A DNA stretch of 13,815 nt from CAXGUU01 sp964012875. Lineage in GTDB: Bacteria > Pseudomonadota > Gammaproteobacteria > Ga0077536. Below, one piece after another: positions 7,347 through 13,763 of the stretch; position 1 is the first letter of the stretch, and every line of letters begins with the position of its first letter. Under the pieces are notes generated by a model, which made no database searches, had not been told where the DNA came from, and saw only the letters and a list, made by a program, of their open reading frames with translations. A program made the translations under genes and the position numbers. The DNA lies in NCBI GenBank assembly GCA_964012875.1, contig CAXGUU010000052.1, forward strand, positions 1 to 13,815, written 5' to 3'.

Positions 7347-7461
7347 CGAGCAGCATCCGGGTCCCGATGCTACCCGCTTTGTGGCTGGCATCGGGACGCT
7401 GCATGGTGATTGCAGCGCCGGCGCGGCGCAACACAACGACTTCAACCTGATGATACTTTGA
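7333..7461 (+). CDS. Possible small protein, 42 residues
   Basis: GTG at 7333 is preceded by GGGAG at 7321-7325 with a seven-base spacer, and opens a 42-codon frame that overlaps the end of the DUF2306 gene by 14 bases. The peptide (starting VKRFSEQHPGPDATRF) is soluble, with no signal or transmembrane segment and no recognised motif. It lies in the gap between the convergent DUF2306 and enoyl-CoA hydratase genes. Only the ribosome binding site and overlap favour it; it may be chance. Confidence 0.25.
   Translation: MKRFSEQHPGPDATRFVAGIGTLHGDCSAGAAQHNDFNLMIL
7352..7371 (+). terminator. Possible terminator hairpin after the DUF2306 gene
   Basis: AGCATC-cgggtccc-GATGCT gives a six-base-pair stem six bases after the DUF2306 stop, followed by ACCCGCTTT. 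The T-run is poor. A separate 10-bp inverted repeat, AGCGCCGGCG (7414-7423) and CGCCGGCGCT (7462-7471), lies just before the convergent enoyl-CoA hydratase stop and could also end transcription from either side. Confidence 0.28.
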
Positions 7462-7477
7462 CGCCGGCGCTCAGGGA

Positions 7478-8281
7478 TCAGAATTTCTTCAGCTGGTGCC
7501 CGCCTGCAACGTATTCTTCCATCATCTCCAGCGCCCTTGCGTCGGTCGCGATCAGGTTGCCAAACAAATCGCCTTCTTCATCAATGCCGTCGGCGGTGGT
7601 TTTGCCCCAGCTCGAGCGCAGCACTTGCTTGATGGCTGTTAAGGCTGCCGCGGGTTTGTCGAGAAATTCACTCGCAATCTGGTTTGCCGCAGCGACCACG
7701 TCGCCGTCTATGTAATGATGAACCAGCCCCTCGGCGGCGGCTTCCTGCGGATAGAACGTGCGACCGCGCAACACCCATTCAAGCGCCTTGCCAGTGCCGA
7801 CGAGACGTGCGAGTCGGGTGGTGCCGCCCGCGCCGGGAAGGATGCCGACCAGGATTTCCATTTGACCGATGGTGTATTCCCCTGAGCCGGCCAGGCGAAT
7901 ATCGCAGGCGAGTGCCAGTTCGCAACCACCACCGCCGCAGAATCCGTTGATCGCGGCAATGGTGGGCTTGCGTGCATTATCGACTTCCTCCCACAGCATT
8001 CTCAGTGGTGTGCGCGCAAATCGTGGATCAGGTTGACCACTGGCCCGGCGTGCCTTGAGGGCGGCGGTCATCTCGATAATTTCTTCGACTGAGAAGTGAC
8101 GGATGAAGACATCCGGCAGGCCGCCGGTGAAGATTATGACCCGGACGTTTTCATCGTTTTCACAATTAGCAACGATTTCTCGCGTCTGCTCGACCATGGA
8201 TGATGTGAAAAAGCCCTTGGGCGGATTGGTAAAAGTGATCGTGGCAATACCGCCGTTGACGGCACACTCGACAGTTCCCAT
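7478..8281 (-). CDS. Enoyl-CoA hydratase/isomerase (crotonase) family protein
   Basis: 267 residues, normal for the family. Crotonases hydrate enoyl-CoA thioesters or perform related isomerase, hydrolase or lyase reactions. The CoA/oxyanion region and catalytic positions are visible: INGFCGGGGCELALACDI at 111-128, with Glu121 matching the first hydratase glutamate, and GQMEILVGILPGAGGTTRL at 139-157, with Glu142 matching the second. Both acid/base residues are therefore kept, which favours true hydratase chemistry. The usual A-D-I-K/L-containing oxyanion segment near residues 57-67 is instead PDVFIRHFSVEE, close to what is seen in some divergent members. The start at 8281 has CAGGAG upstream at eight-base spacing. 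It is divergent from the DUF169 gene with a 79-bp gap. Confidence 0.92.
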   Translation of the reverse strand: MGTVECAVNGGIATITFTNPPKGFFTSSMVEQTREIVANCENDENVRVIIFTGGLPDVFIRHFSVEEIIEMTAALKARRASGQPDPRFARTPLRMLWEEVDNARKPTIAAINGFCGGGGCELALACDIRLAGSGEYTIGQMEILVGILPGAGGTTRLARLVGTGKALEWVLRGRTFYPQEAAAEGLVHHYIDGDVVAAANQIASEFLDKPAAALTAIKQVLRSSWGKTTADGIDEEGDLFGNLIATDARALEMMEEYVAGGHQLKKF

Positions 8282-8294
8282 GGCTGCGCTCCTG

Positions 8295-8308
8295 TGGTTG
8301 TATAACCA
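8295..8308. promoter_or_regulatory. Small palindrome between the divergent hydratase and DUF169 genes
   Basis: TGGTT-GTAT-AACCA is an inverted repeat of five bases each side in the 79-bp region shared by both starts. It could be an operator for a dimeric repressor, but no regulator gene is next to it and the repeat is short. Confidence 0.2.
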
Positions 8309-8360
8309 TTCAACGATAACTCGAAAAGTGATCGCACTCTACGTCGGGAGGACAAGGTCG

Positions 8361-9155
8361 ATGGCAGCAGCAAATTGCTGGGACGATGAAGCGGACTATG
8401 ATTTCAGCGCGCTGGTGGAAGGGCTGTATCGGTATTTGCGGCTAAAGGCCATGCCCATCGGCATGAAACGATTCCGCACGCTGGCCGAAATGGAGGTGGT
8501 ACCCCGGATCCGTCGACCTGATCCGAGTGAGAAGTTCGCCACCGATCAAATCGTCGGACAGTGTCGCTGGATTGGCTGGACCATTGGCGTCACGATGGAG
8601 AATCTGATGGGGGATCAATGCGGCGCTGTGGTTGGACTCCATCCGCGCGACGAAGATTGGTTGAGCGGCGCGCGCATGAACGGCGTCTGGTACGGAACGC
8701 TGGAAGACAGTGCTGCCCATCAGTCTGCCATGACCTGTGCTTCTTATGGCGACTACCAGGCGCTTGCAGTCTCGCCCCTGACATCCGGTCGACTCGACAA
8801 CCCCGATATCTGCCTTATCTATGCGACGCCGGGGCAGATGGTGACACTGATCAACGGACTGCAATATACCGGCTACAAGAAATACACCTTTACCGCGGTC
8901 GGCGAAAGCGCCTGCGCCGATTCGTGGGGGCGCGCGCTGGCGACAGGGGAGCCGTCGTTGTCACTACCATGCTACGCCGAACGAAAGTTCGGCGGCGTAC
9001 AGGATGACGAACTGTTGATAGCGTTGCCCCCGAGCTACCTGCCTCGATTGGTAGAAGGGCTGATGTCTCTGGACCGTAACGGTTTGCGCTATCCGATCCC
9101 CAATCACGGCATACAAAAATCGCCCCTGGACAGTATTTCGACTAGCTACGGTTAA
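8361..9155 (+). CDS. DUF169 family protein (COG2043-like)
   Basis: 264 residues from ATG 8361, chosen because GGGAGG stands nine bases upstream; the frame is open to 8103 but that stretch is antisense to the hydratase gene. Family features: LYRYLRLKAMPIGMK near the N-terminus, then PDICLIYATPGQMVTLINGLQYTG in the middle, GESACADSW with Cys185, SLPCYAERKFGG with Cys204, and DDELLIALPPSYLPRLVEGL near the C-terminus. The conserved cysteines hint at metal or cofactor binding. The family has no confirmed activity and occurs in archaea and diverse bacteria. It is paired head-to-head with the enoyl-CoA hydratase. Confidence 0.82.
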   Translation: MAAANCWDDEADYDFSALVEGLYRYLRLKAMPIGMKRFRTLAEMEVVPRIRRPDPSEKFATDQIVGQCRWIGWTIGVTMENLMGDQCGAVVGLHPRDEDWLSGARMNGVWYGTLEDSAAHQSAMTCASYGDYQALAVSPLTSGRLDNPDICLIYATPGQMVTLINGLQYTGYKKYTFTAVGESACADSWGRALATGEPSLSLPCYAERKFGGVQDDELLIALPPSYLPRLVEGLMSLDRNGLRYPIPNHGIQKSPLDSISTSYG

Positions 9156-9313
9156 CCGGGGCGGGCGCCGAGCGTGCGGAAAAGACGAGAGCCGAGCTCA
9201 ATCGGCGCATCGAGACAGGGCGAATGCTGCGTGCGATCGACGTCGATGATTTCGATTCGGCAGCGTTGTGGCCGCGAGCGGGCGGAACCGACGAGCAGGC
9301 TGATGCCGCCTGA
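9146..9313 (+). other. Protein-like open frame between DUF169 and Nudix genes, start unclear
   Basis: In the frame ending at TGA 9311-9313 there are no stops after 9143-9145. The translation is helix-like and charged (GAERAEKTRAELNRRIETG), then VDDFDSAALWPRAGG. It has no ATG, GTG or TTG until ATG 9224, which would leave only 29 residues; AGGG lies close before it. The frame overlaps the Nudix start by 11 bases. It could be a small coupled gene, the remnant of a longer gene, or a frameshifted extension of DUF169. The competing frame used by the Nudix gene is also open here, so coding status is uncertain. Confidence 0.3.
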
Positions 9314-9848
9314 TCGGGACGCCTCATCTGATAGACCGACGACAGATGAAGAGCTGCTCGCCATCGTCGACAATAACGATGAGGTGACCGGGCGCGCGAC
9401 GCGCCGCGAAGTGCATGCGGGTGGACTACTTCATCGCGCCGTGCACATTATTGTGCTGAACGGCCGCGGCGAAATCTTCGTGCAACAGCGTGCGACAAGC
9501 AAGGACAACTCGCCCGGCCTGTGGGACACCGCAGCCGCGGGCCACGTCGATTTCGGAGAAGACTACGACGAGTGTGCCAGACGCGAGCTTAACGAAGAGC
9601 TCGGTCTGCGCGATGTACCTATAGAGCGCGTCGGTTACATCCACGCTTGCGCCGCAACCGATCAGGAATTTGTCCGGCTTTATCGCACCACGACCGACCA
9701 GGCGCTGCAGCTGAACCATGAAGAGATTCAGGATGGCCGGTGGTGCGCCCTGCCAGTACTCGAGGGTTGGATGACTGTTCAGCCAGCACTCTTCACCGCG
9801 GCATTCCATTTGATATTTGATCGCTACCATGTGAATTTCCAGCGATGA
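9303..9848 (+). CDS. Nudix hydrolase, isopentenyl-diphosphate-isomerase/YfcD-like
   Basis: 181 residues. A complete Nudix box, GX5EX7REUXEEXGU, occupies residues 80-102 (GHVDFGEDYDECARRELNEE then LGL), giving the metal-binding REL-EE glutamates. The N-terminal VDNNDEVTGRATRREVHAGGLLHRAVH segment and FVQQRATSKDNSPGLWD before the box are typical of the Idi/YfcD branch, which cleaves nucleoside-diphosphate-linked or prenyl-diphosphate-like substrates; a genuine isomerase would need further conserved Cys and Glu residues that I do not see. ATG 9303 starts just before recognisable homology; an upstream in-frame GTG at 9174 would add 43 unlikely residues. Its TGA overlaps the ATG of the broken response regulator (ATGA), showing that the two once formed a coupled pair. 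Confidence 0.88.
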   Translation: MPPDRDASSDRPTTDEELLAIVDNNDEVTGRATRREVHAGGLLHRAVHIIVLNGRGEIFVQQRATSKDNSPGLWDTAAAGHVDFGEDYDECARRELNEELGLRDVPIERVGYIHACAATDQEFVRLYRTTTDQALQLNHEEIQDGRWCALPVLEGWMTVQPALFTAAFHLIFDRYHVNFQR

Positions 9849-10490
9849 TTCGAATTTCGTTGGCCGATGAACAGCGGCCGGTGAGGCGGTGCATCGCTGC
9901 ACGCCTGAACGGGATTGAGGGTTTGGAAGTTGCGAGGGAGGCCAACAGTGGAGAAGGCGCGCGCAAAGAGGTCCGTGAACACGACTACGATGTCTTATTG
10001 ATGGATGCCGGGGATGGACGGGATAGAGGCAACGCGACGCCTGATTGCCGCGGATGAAAACGTTCGTATCATCCGCCTCTCGATGTATGTCAGCAGGCCA
10101 CTTCCGAGTCGTTTTCTAAGGTCCGGTGGCGCTGGTTAAGTCGGCAAGAACGCCGACAGTGACGAGCTGGTGGGCGCCATACGCGAGGTGCACGCAGGCA
10201 ATTGTTATATCAGCAAAGATGTTGCTCAGCACATTGCTGCTGTCGATTCACGGCGTGTTAACCTAGGCGGTGTCGATATGTTGTAGGCGCGCGAAGTTCA
10301 GGTCCTGCAGCACATCGCCAGCGGACTTTCGACCGATTCCATCGGCTCGCGATTGAATCTGAGTGTCAAGACCGTCGCGCACCACCGTCGCCACCTGTTG
10401 TCGAAGCTTGAGGCCAAAGGTGATGTGCGGATCGCTACCATCGCGCGGGAGTATGGCATCGTTGACATTGAACCTCTCAGTCACGCCTGA
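9845..10490 (+). pseudogene. uvrY: Response regulator of the UvrY/GacA (NarL/FixJ) type, inactivated
   Basis: Two frames together rebuild an approximately 215-codon LuxR-type response regulator. From ATG 9845 comes MIRISLADEQRPVRRC ... REHDYDVLLM; then the frame shifts near 10001-10005 and continues as MPGMDGIEATRRLIAADENV, SMYVSRPLPSRFLRSGGAG, the receiver lysine in VGKNADSDELV, and a helix-turn-helix end (LSVKTVAHHRRHLLSKLEA, KGDVRIATIAREYGI) like UvrY. Lesions: (1) ATG-G-ATG at 10001-10007 where about nine bases are expected between the two Met codons, consistent with an eight-base deletion at the phosphoacceptor Asp; (2) TAA at 10137-10139 where the family has Tyr; (3) TAG at 10284-10286 where Ser fits (ML*AREVQVL). 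In gammaproteobacteria UvrY/GacA sits directly upstream of uvrC and controls CsrA-sequestering small RNAs. Three lesions argue against sequencing error. No functional product is expected. Confidence 0.9.
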
Positions 10491-10530
10491 GGCCGCGGAC
10501 GGAGGCCTCATCAATCGCGTAATTCGCGCA

Positions 10531-10537
10531 AGAAGGA
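10531..10537 (+). promoter_or_regulatory. Ribosome binding site near the uracil-DNA glycosylase, with ambiguous start
   Basis: AGAAGGA lies six bases before ATG 10544 but 16 bases before ATG 10554. The first ATG opens a 24-codon frame ending at TGA 10616-10618 inside the glycosylase gene; only the second ATG is in the glycosylase frame. The short frame could be a leader peptide, or an indel may have displaced the original start. Confidence 0.4.
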
Positions 10538-10553
10538 CGTATCATGTCGATCG

Positions 10554-11213
10554 ATGAGCGCGGACGGTCGGAGCAGGGCATTCGATATCAATTGCACCCG
10601 TTGTGTGCGGCTGAGTGAATTTCTGGAGCAGGTTCGCAACAAACACCCGGCGTATCACGGGCGACCGGTTGCGCCTTTTGGTGATCCCGCCGCCCGTCTC
10701 CTCGTAGTGGGTCTGGCACCCGGCATGCACGGTGCCAACGCAACAGGGCGTCCGTTTACGGGCGATCATGCCGGTATCCTTCTATATCAGACGCTGCACG
10801 CATTCGGATTCTCCAGTCACGCGGAATCGGTCAGCGCGGATGACGGTTTGCGCTTGCTTGACTGCCGCATTACGAACGCCGTCAAGTGTTTGCCGCCGGC
10901 CAACAAACCGATAGCGGTAGAGGTCAGACAGTGCGCCGACTACCTCGCGGCCGAACTCACACAGGTGCCGGCAGGGGGGGTGTTGGTGGCCCTCGGCCGA
11001 ATCGCTCACGATGCGGTGTTGCGCTGTCTCGGACTGAAGCTCGGCGGCTACAAATTCGTCCATGGAACGGCACATAAACTGCGCGATCAGAATCTCACGC
11101 TCATCGATTCTTATCACTGCAGTCGCTACAACACTCAGACCCGCCGGCTGACAGAATCCATGTTCCGTGATGTATTTGCCCAGGCTCGTTCACAGCTGGA
11201 GCGGCGGTCGTGA
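10554..11213 (+). CDS. udgB: Uracil-DNA glycosylase, family 5 (UdgB type, 4Fe-4S)
   Basis: 219 residues. Removes uracil and other deaminated bases from DNA, starting base-excision repair. Motif A reads GLAPGMHGAN at 53-62, where family 4 has GEAPG; the missing acidic residue is the mark of family 5. GRPFTGDHAG follows. The C-terminal motif is SYHCSRYN, corresponding to the HPS-type loop of other UDGs. Probable 4Fe-4S ligands are Cys14 and Cys17 (CTRC), Cys112 (TNAVKCLPP) and Cys127. Its TGA overlaps the uvrC GTG (GTGA), so uracil excision and nucleotide excision genes are translationally coupled. It occupies the position between uvrY and uvrC where E. coli has no gene. The start is taken at 10554, which gives the expected N-terminus just before the CxxC pair, although the ribosome binding site is unusually far away. 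Confidence 0.9.
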   Translation: MSADGRSRAFDINCTRCVRLSEFLEQVRNKHPAYHGRPVAPFGDPAARLLVVGLAPGMHGANATGRPFTGDHAGILLYQTLHAFGFSSHAESVSADDGLRLLDCRITNAVKCLPPANKPIAVEVRQCADYLAAELTQVPAGGVLVALGRIAHDAVLRCLGLKLGGYKFVHGTAHKLRDQNLTLIDSYHCSRYNTQTRRLTESMFRDVFAQARSQLERRS

Positions 11214-13048
11214 CGACCACCCATCGCCTGGAGATGTTGCGTCAGACCTGCCGCGATCTGCCGACCCTGCCGGGCTGCTATCGCATGATCGATGAGCGTG
11301 GTCATGTGATCTACGTGGGCAAGGCTCGCAATCTGCGCAAGCGGGTCAGTTCCTACTTCAACCGCAATATTGGACATTCACCGAAGGTGATTGCGATGGT
11401 CGCCGTCGTCAAGGGCTTTGAAGTGACCACAACCGCGAACGAAAACGAAGCACTGATCCTTGAGAGCAATCTGATCAAGGATTTAAAGCCGCGCTACAAC
11501 GTGGTGCTGCGAGACGACAAAAGCTATCCCTACATCTATGCCGAGCTTGACCAGGACTTTCCACGGCTCAGGTTTCACCGCGGCGCGAGAATTGGCAAAG
11601 GCCGCTACTTCGGACCGTTCCCGAACGCGGGTGCTGTGCGTCAGACGCTGAACCTGTTGCAAAAGATGTTCTTGATTCGGCAGTGTGAAGACAGTTTTTT
11701 TCGCAATCGCTCCAGACCCTGTCTGCAATATCAGATCAATCGTTGTACGGCACCTTGCGTCGGACTGATTGAACCCAACGAATACGAAGACGATGTGCGG
11801 CATGCCCTCATGTTTCTGGAAGGTCGCGACGCGGAAGTCGTGAATTATCTCGTCGGGCAAATGGAACAGGCTTCGAGCGCGCTTGAATTCGAACGCGCAG
11901 GACGCATTCGTGACCAGATCGCTAGCCTCAAGCGGGTGCAGTCAGAGCAGAACATCACCGGTGAAGCGGGCGATTTCGATGTGATTGCAGCGGTCGAGCG
12001 CAGCGGCGTCGGCTGCGTTCAGATCTTTTTTGTGCGGCACGGCCGCATGCTCGGCAACAAGGCGTTTTTCCCCGCTCATACGCAAGGCTGCACCGCAGCA
12101 GAAATTCTGGATGCGTTTTTGCCACAGTTTTACCTGTCGGGACACCGTGACCGCGAAATTCCCGGGGATATCATCATTAACGAGATGATCAGCGATGTTG
12201 ACTGGTTTTCCGACGCGCTCAGCCAGCGCATCGGTCGCAAGGTCGGTGTCAGGACCAACGTGCGCGGTGAACGCGCGAAATGGGCAAAGATGGCCGCAGA
12301 CAACGCGACTCTTGCGATTGACCAGCGACTATCTGCGAATGCTGATCAAATTGAACGCATGTCGAACCTGACCAGCGCCCTCGGGCGGGATACCAGTGTT
12401 GAGCGAATCGAATGTTTCGACATCAGCCACCTCGGGGGTGAATCCACCGTCGCGTCCTGTGTGGTTTTCGACCAGAACGGACCGCGCAAGAATGAGTATC
12501 GGAAGTTCAATATCAAGGACGCTGTCGCCGGTGATGATTACGCGGCGATGTTTGAAGCGTTGCAACGGCGTTACAGTCGACTCAAGCGTGAGGAGAGCGC
12601 GATGCCTGATATCGTGTTGATCGATGGCGGTAAAGGGCAGACCACGCAGGCACTCAAGGTCATGCATGAATTGCAGATAGAAGGCGTCATGATCATCGGG
12701 ATCGCCAAGGGAACTACCCGAAAACCGGGGCTTGAAACCTTGATTCTGAGCGACGGGCAGCGCGAGTATCGATTACCACCGAACTCACCGGCCTTGCTGC
12801 TGTTGCAACATGTGCGTGACGAAGCGCATCGATTTGCGATCGAAGCGCACAGGCGTTCGCGCGCAAATAACCGCAAGCGCTCACCGCTGGAGCAGATCGA
12901 CGGCATCGGCGCCAAGCGACGGCAACGCCTCATGCAACATTTCGGTGGTCTGCAGGGGGTTAGCAGGGCCGGCGTTGACGATCTGAGCCGAATCCCCGGG
13001 ATCAGCCGGGAACTGGCCCAGAGAATTTATGATGTGATGCACGACTAA
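11210..13048 (+). CDS. uvrC: UvrABC excinuclease subunit C
   Basis: 612 residues, full length. UvrC makes both incisions around a lesion after UvrA/UvrB loading. N-terminal GIY-YIG nuclease: LPGCYRMIDERGHVIYVGKA with NLRKRVSSY and NENEALILESNLIK; the first tripeptide is GCY where E. coli has GVY. Four cysteines, 159, 171, 179 and 183, match the conserved UvrC cysteine set thought to hold an Fe-S cluster. The UVR motif that contacts UvrB is around 210-245. The C-terminal RNase H-like nuclease has Asp404 (CFDISH), Asp442/443 (GDDYAAM), Asp472 (LIDGGKGQ) and His540 (DEAHRF), so both active sites look intact. A helix-hairpin-helix pair occupies about 560-612. GTG 11210 has GGAG eight bases upstream and overlaps the glycosylase stop. 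pgsA follows after 27 bases, the conserved gammaproteobacterial order. Confidence 0.98.
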   Translation: MTTTHRLEMLRQTCRDLPTLPGCYRMIDERGHVIYVGKARNLRKRVSSYFNRNIGHSPKVIAMVAVVKGFEVTTTANENEALILESNLIKDLKPRYNVVLRDDKSYPYIYAELDQDFPRLRFHRGARIGKGRYFGPFPNAGAVRQTLNLLQKMFLIRQCEDSFFRNRSRPCLQYQINRCTAPCVGLIEPNEYEDDVRHALMFLEGRDAEVVNYLVGQMEQASSALEFERAGRIRDQIASLKRVQSEQNITGEAGDFDVIAAVERSGVGCVQIFFVRHGRMLGNKAFFPAHTQGCTAAEILDAFLPQFYLSGHRDREIPGDIIINEMISDVDWFSDALSQRIGRKVGVRTNVRGERAKWAKMAADNATLAIDQRLSANADQIERMSNLTSALGRDTSVERIECFDISHLGGESTVASCVVFDQNGPRKNEYRKFNIKDAVAGDDYAAMFEALQRRYSRLKREESAMPDIVLIDGGKGQTTQALKVMHELQIEGVMIIGIAKGTTRKPGLETLILSDGQREYRLPPNSPALLLLQHVRDEAHRFAIEAHRRSRANNRKRSPLEQIDGIGAKRRQRLMQHFGGLQGVSRAGVDDLSRIPGISRELAQRIYDVMHD

Positions 13049-13075
13049 TACTGAGATCGTCTTAAACGCCCCGAT

Positions 13076-13633
13076 ATGTGGACCATACCCAATATTCTGA
13101 CGGTACTGCGAATCGTCTTGATTCCGGTGTTTGTCGTCTGTTTCTATCTGCCAGTGGCAAACGCGGCATTGATCGCCGCGATGGTGTTCACGGCGGCCGC
13201 AGTCACTGACTGGCTCGATGGGTTTCTGGCTCGTCGACTGAACCAGAGTTCGAAGCTCGGCGCATTTCTGGACCCGGTCGCCGACAAATTGATGGTCGCG
13301 GTTGTGCTGGTGGTCTTGTTGCAGGACCGGCCGGAGATATGGATGGCCCTGCCGGTGGCCATCATCCTGGGGCGCGAAATCACGGTTTCCGCCCTGCGTG
13401 AGTGGATGGCCGAACTTGGAGCTCGGGGCAAGGTGGCCGTTTCCTGGCTGGGGAAAATCAAAACGACGCTGCAGATGATCGCCCTGATCCTGTTGTTACT
13501 GGCATCTGACGCGCAGTTCGCGGCGTGGCTCGACCTCGCCGGTATCGGGCTTCTATACGCGGCTGCGGCAATTACCTTATGGTCGATGGTGGAGTACCTG
13601 CGCCTCGCGTGGCCCGAGCTCGGAGACGACTAA
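13076..13633 (+). CDS. pgsA: CDP-diacylglycerol--glycerol-3-phosphate 3-phosphatidyltransferase
   Basis: 185 residues. Inner-membrane enzyme that makes phosphatidylglycerol phosphate from CDP-diacylglycerol and glycerol 3-phosphate, the committed step to phosphatidylglycerol and cardiolipin. The CDP-alcohol phosphotransferase signature is complete: Asp45, Asp48-Gly49, Ala52-Arg53, Gly62, Asp66 and Asp70 (DWLDGFLARR ... GAFLDPVADK). The N-terminus MWTIPNILTVLRI is typical, and several hydrophobic segments follow (about 8-25, 30-44, 72-82, 89-106, 124-143 and 150-170). It starts 27 bases after uvrC with no clear Shine-Dalgarno sequence, so it probably relies on read-through transcription and coupling from uvrC. 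The tRNA-Gly gene follows under its own promoter. Confidence 0.97.
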   Translation: MWTIPNILTVLRIVLIPVFVVCFYLPVANAALIAAMVFTAAAVTDWLDGFLARRLNQSSKLGAFLDPVADKLMVAVVLVVLLQDRPEIWMALPVAIILGREITVSALREWMAELGARGKVAVSWLGKIKTTLQMIALILLLLASDAQFAAWLDLAGIGLLYAAAAITLWSMVEYLRLAWPELGDD

Positions 13634-13670
13634 GCCTCTGGTACGAGAGACATTTTTGAGATTTTTGTCC

Positions 13671-13698
13671 TTGACAGGGAGGGGCTCAAAGCTAAAAT
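13671..13698 (+). promoter_or_regulatory. Sigma70-type promoter of the tRNA-Gly operon
   Basis: A consensus -35 box TTGACA (13671-13676) and a -10 box TAAAAT (13693-13698) are separated by 16 bases. The bases just after the -10 box (GGCGC) are G/C-rich, the discriminator type of stable-RNA promoters under stringent (ppGpp) control. The tRNA begins at 13764, which leaves a leader of roughly 60 bases to be removed by processing. Confidence 0.82.
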
Positions 13699-13719
13699 GG
13701 CGCACCCGATACGCTGAGT

Positions 13720-13739
13720 GCCTGACGATCGGTTCAGGC
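13720..13739 (+). other. Leader hairpin upstream of tRNA-Gly
   Basis: GCCTGA (13720-13725) and TCAGGC (13734-13739) form a six-base-pair stem with an eight-base loop in the transcribed leader of the tRNA precursor. It may help isolate the leader from the tRNA fold or guide 5' processing; this is inferred from structure only. Confidence 0.45.
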
Positions 13740-13763
13740 GCGGCGAGCCGGGTAGATACGAAT

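Noticed and set aside
8103..8360. Upstream extension of the DUF169 frame
   Set aside because: It lies antisense to the hydratase start region; ATG 8361 has a good ribosome binding site and fits family similarity.
10263..10514. 83-codon minus-strand open frame over the helix-turn-helix region
   Set aside because: Shadow of the plus-strand regulator remnant; no motif or ribosome binding site.
13636..13656. Terminator after pgsA (CTCT / AGAG then TTTTT)
   Set aside because: Only a four-base-pair A/U-containing stem; too weak to call, although the following T-run is suggestive.
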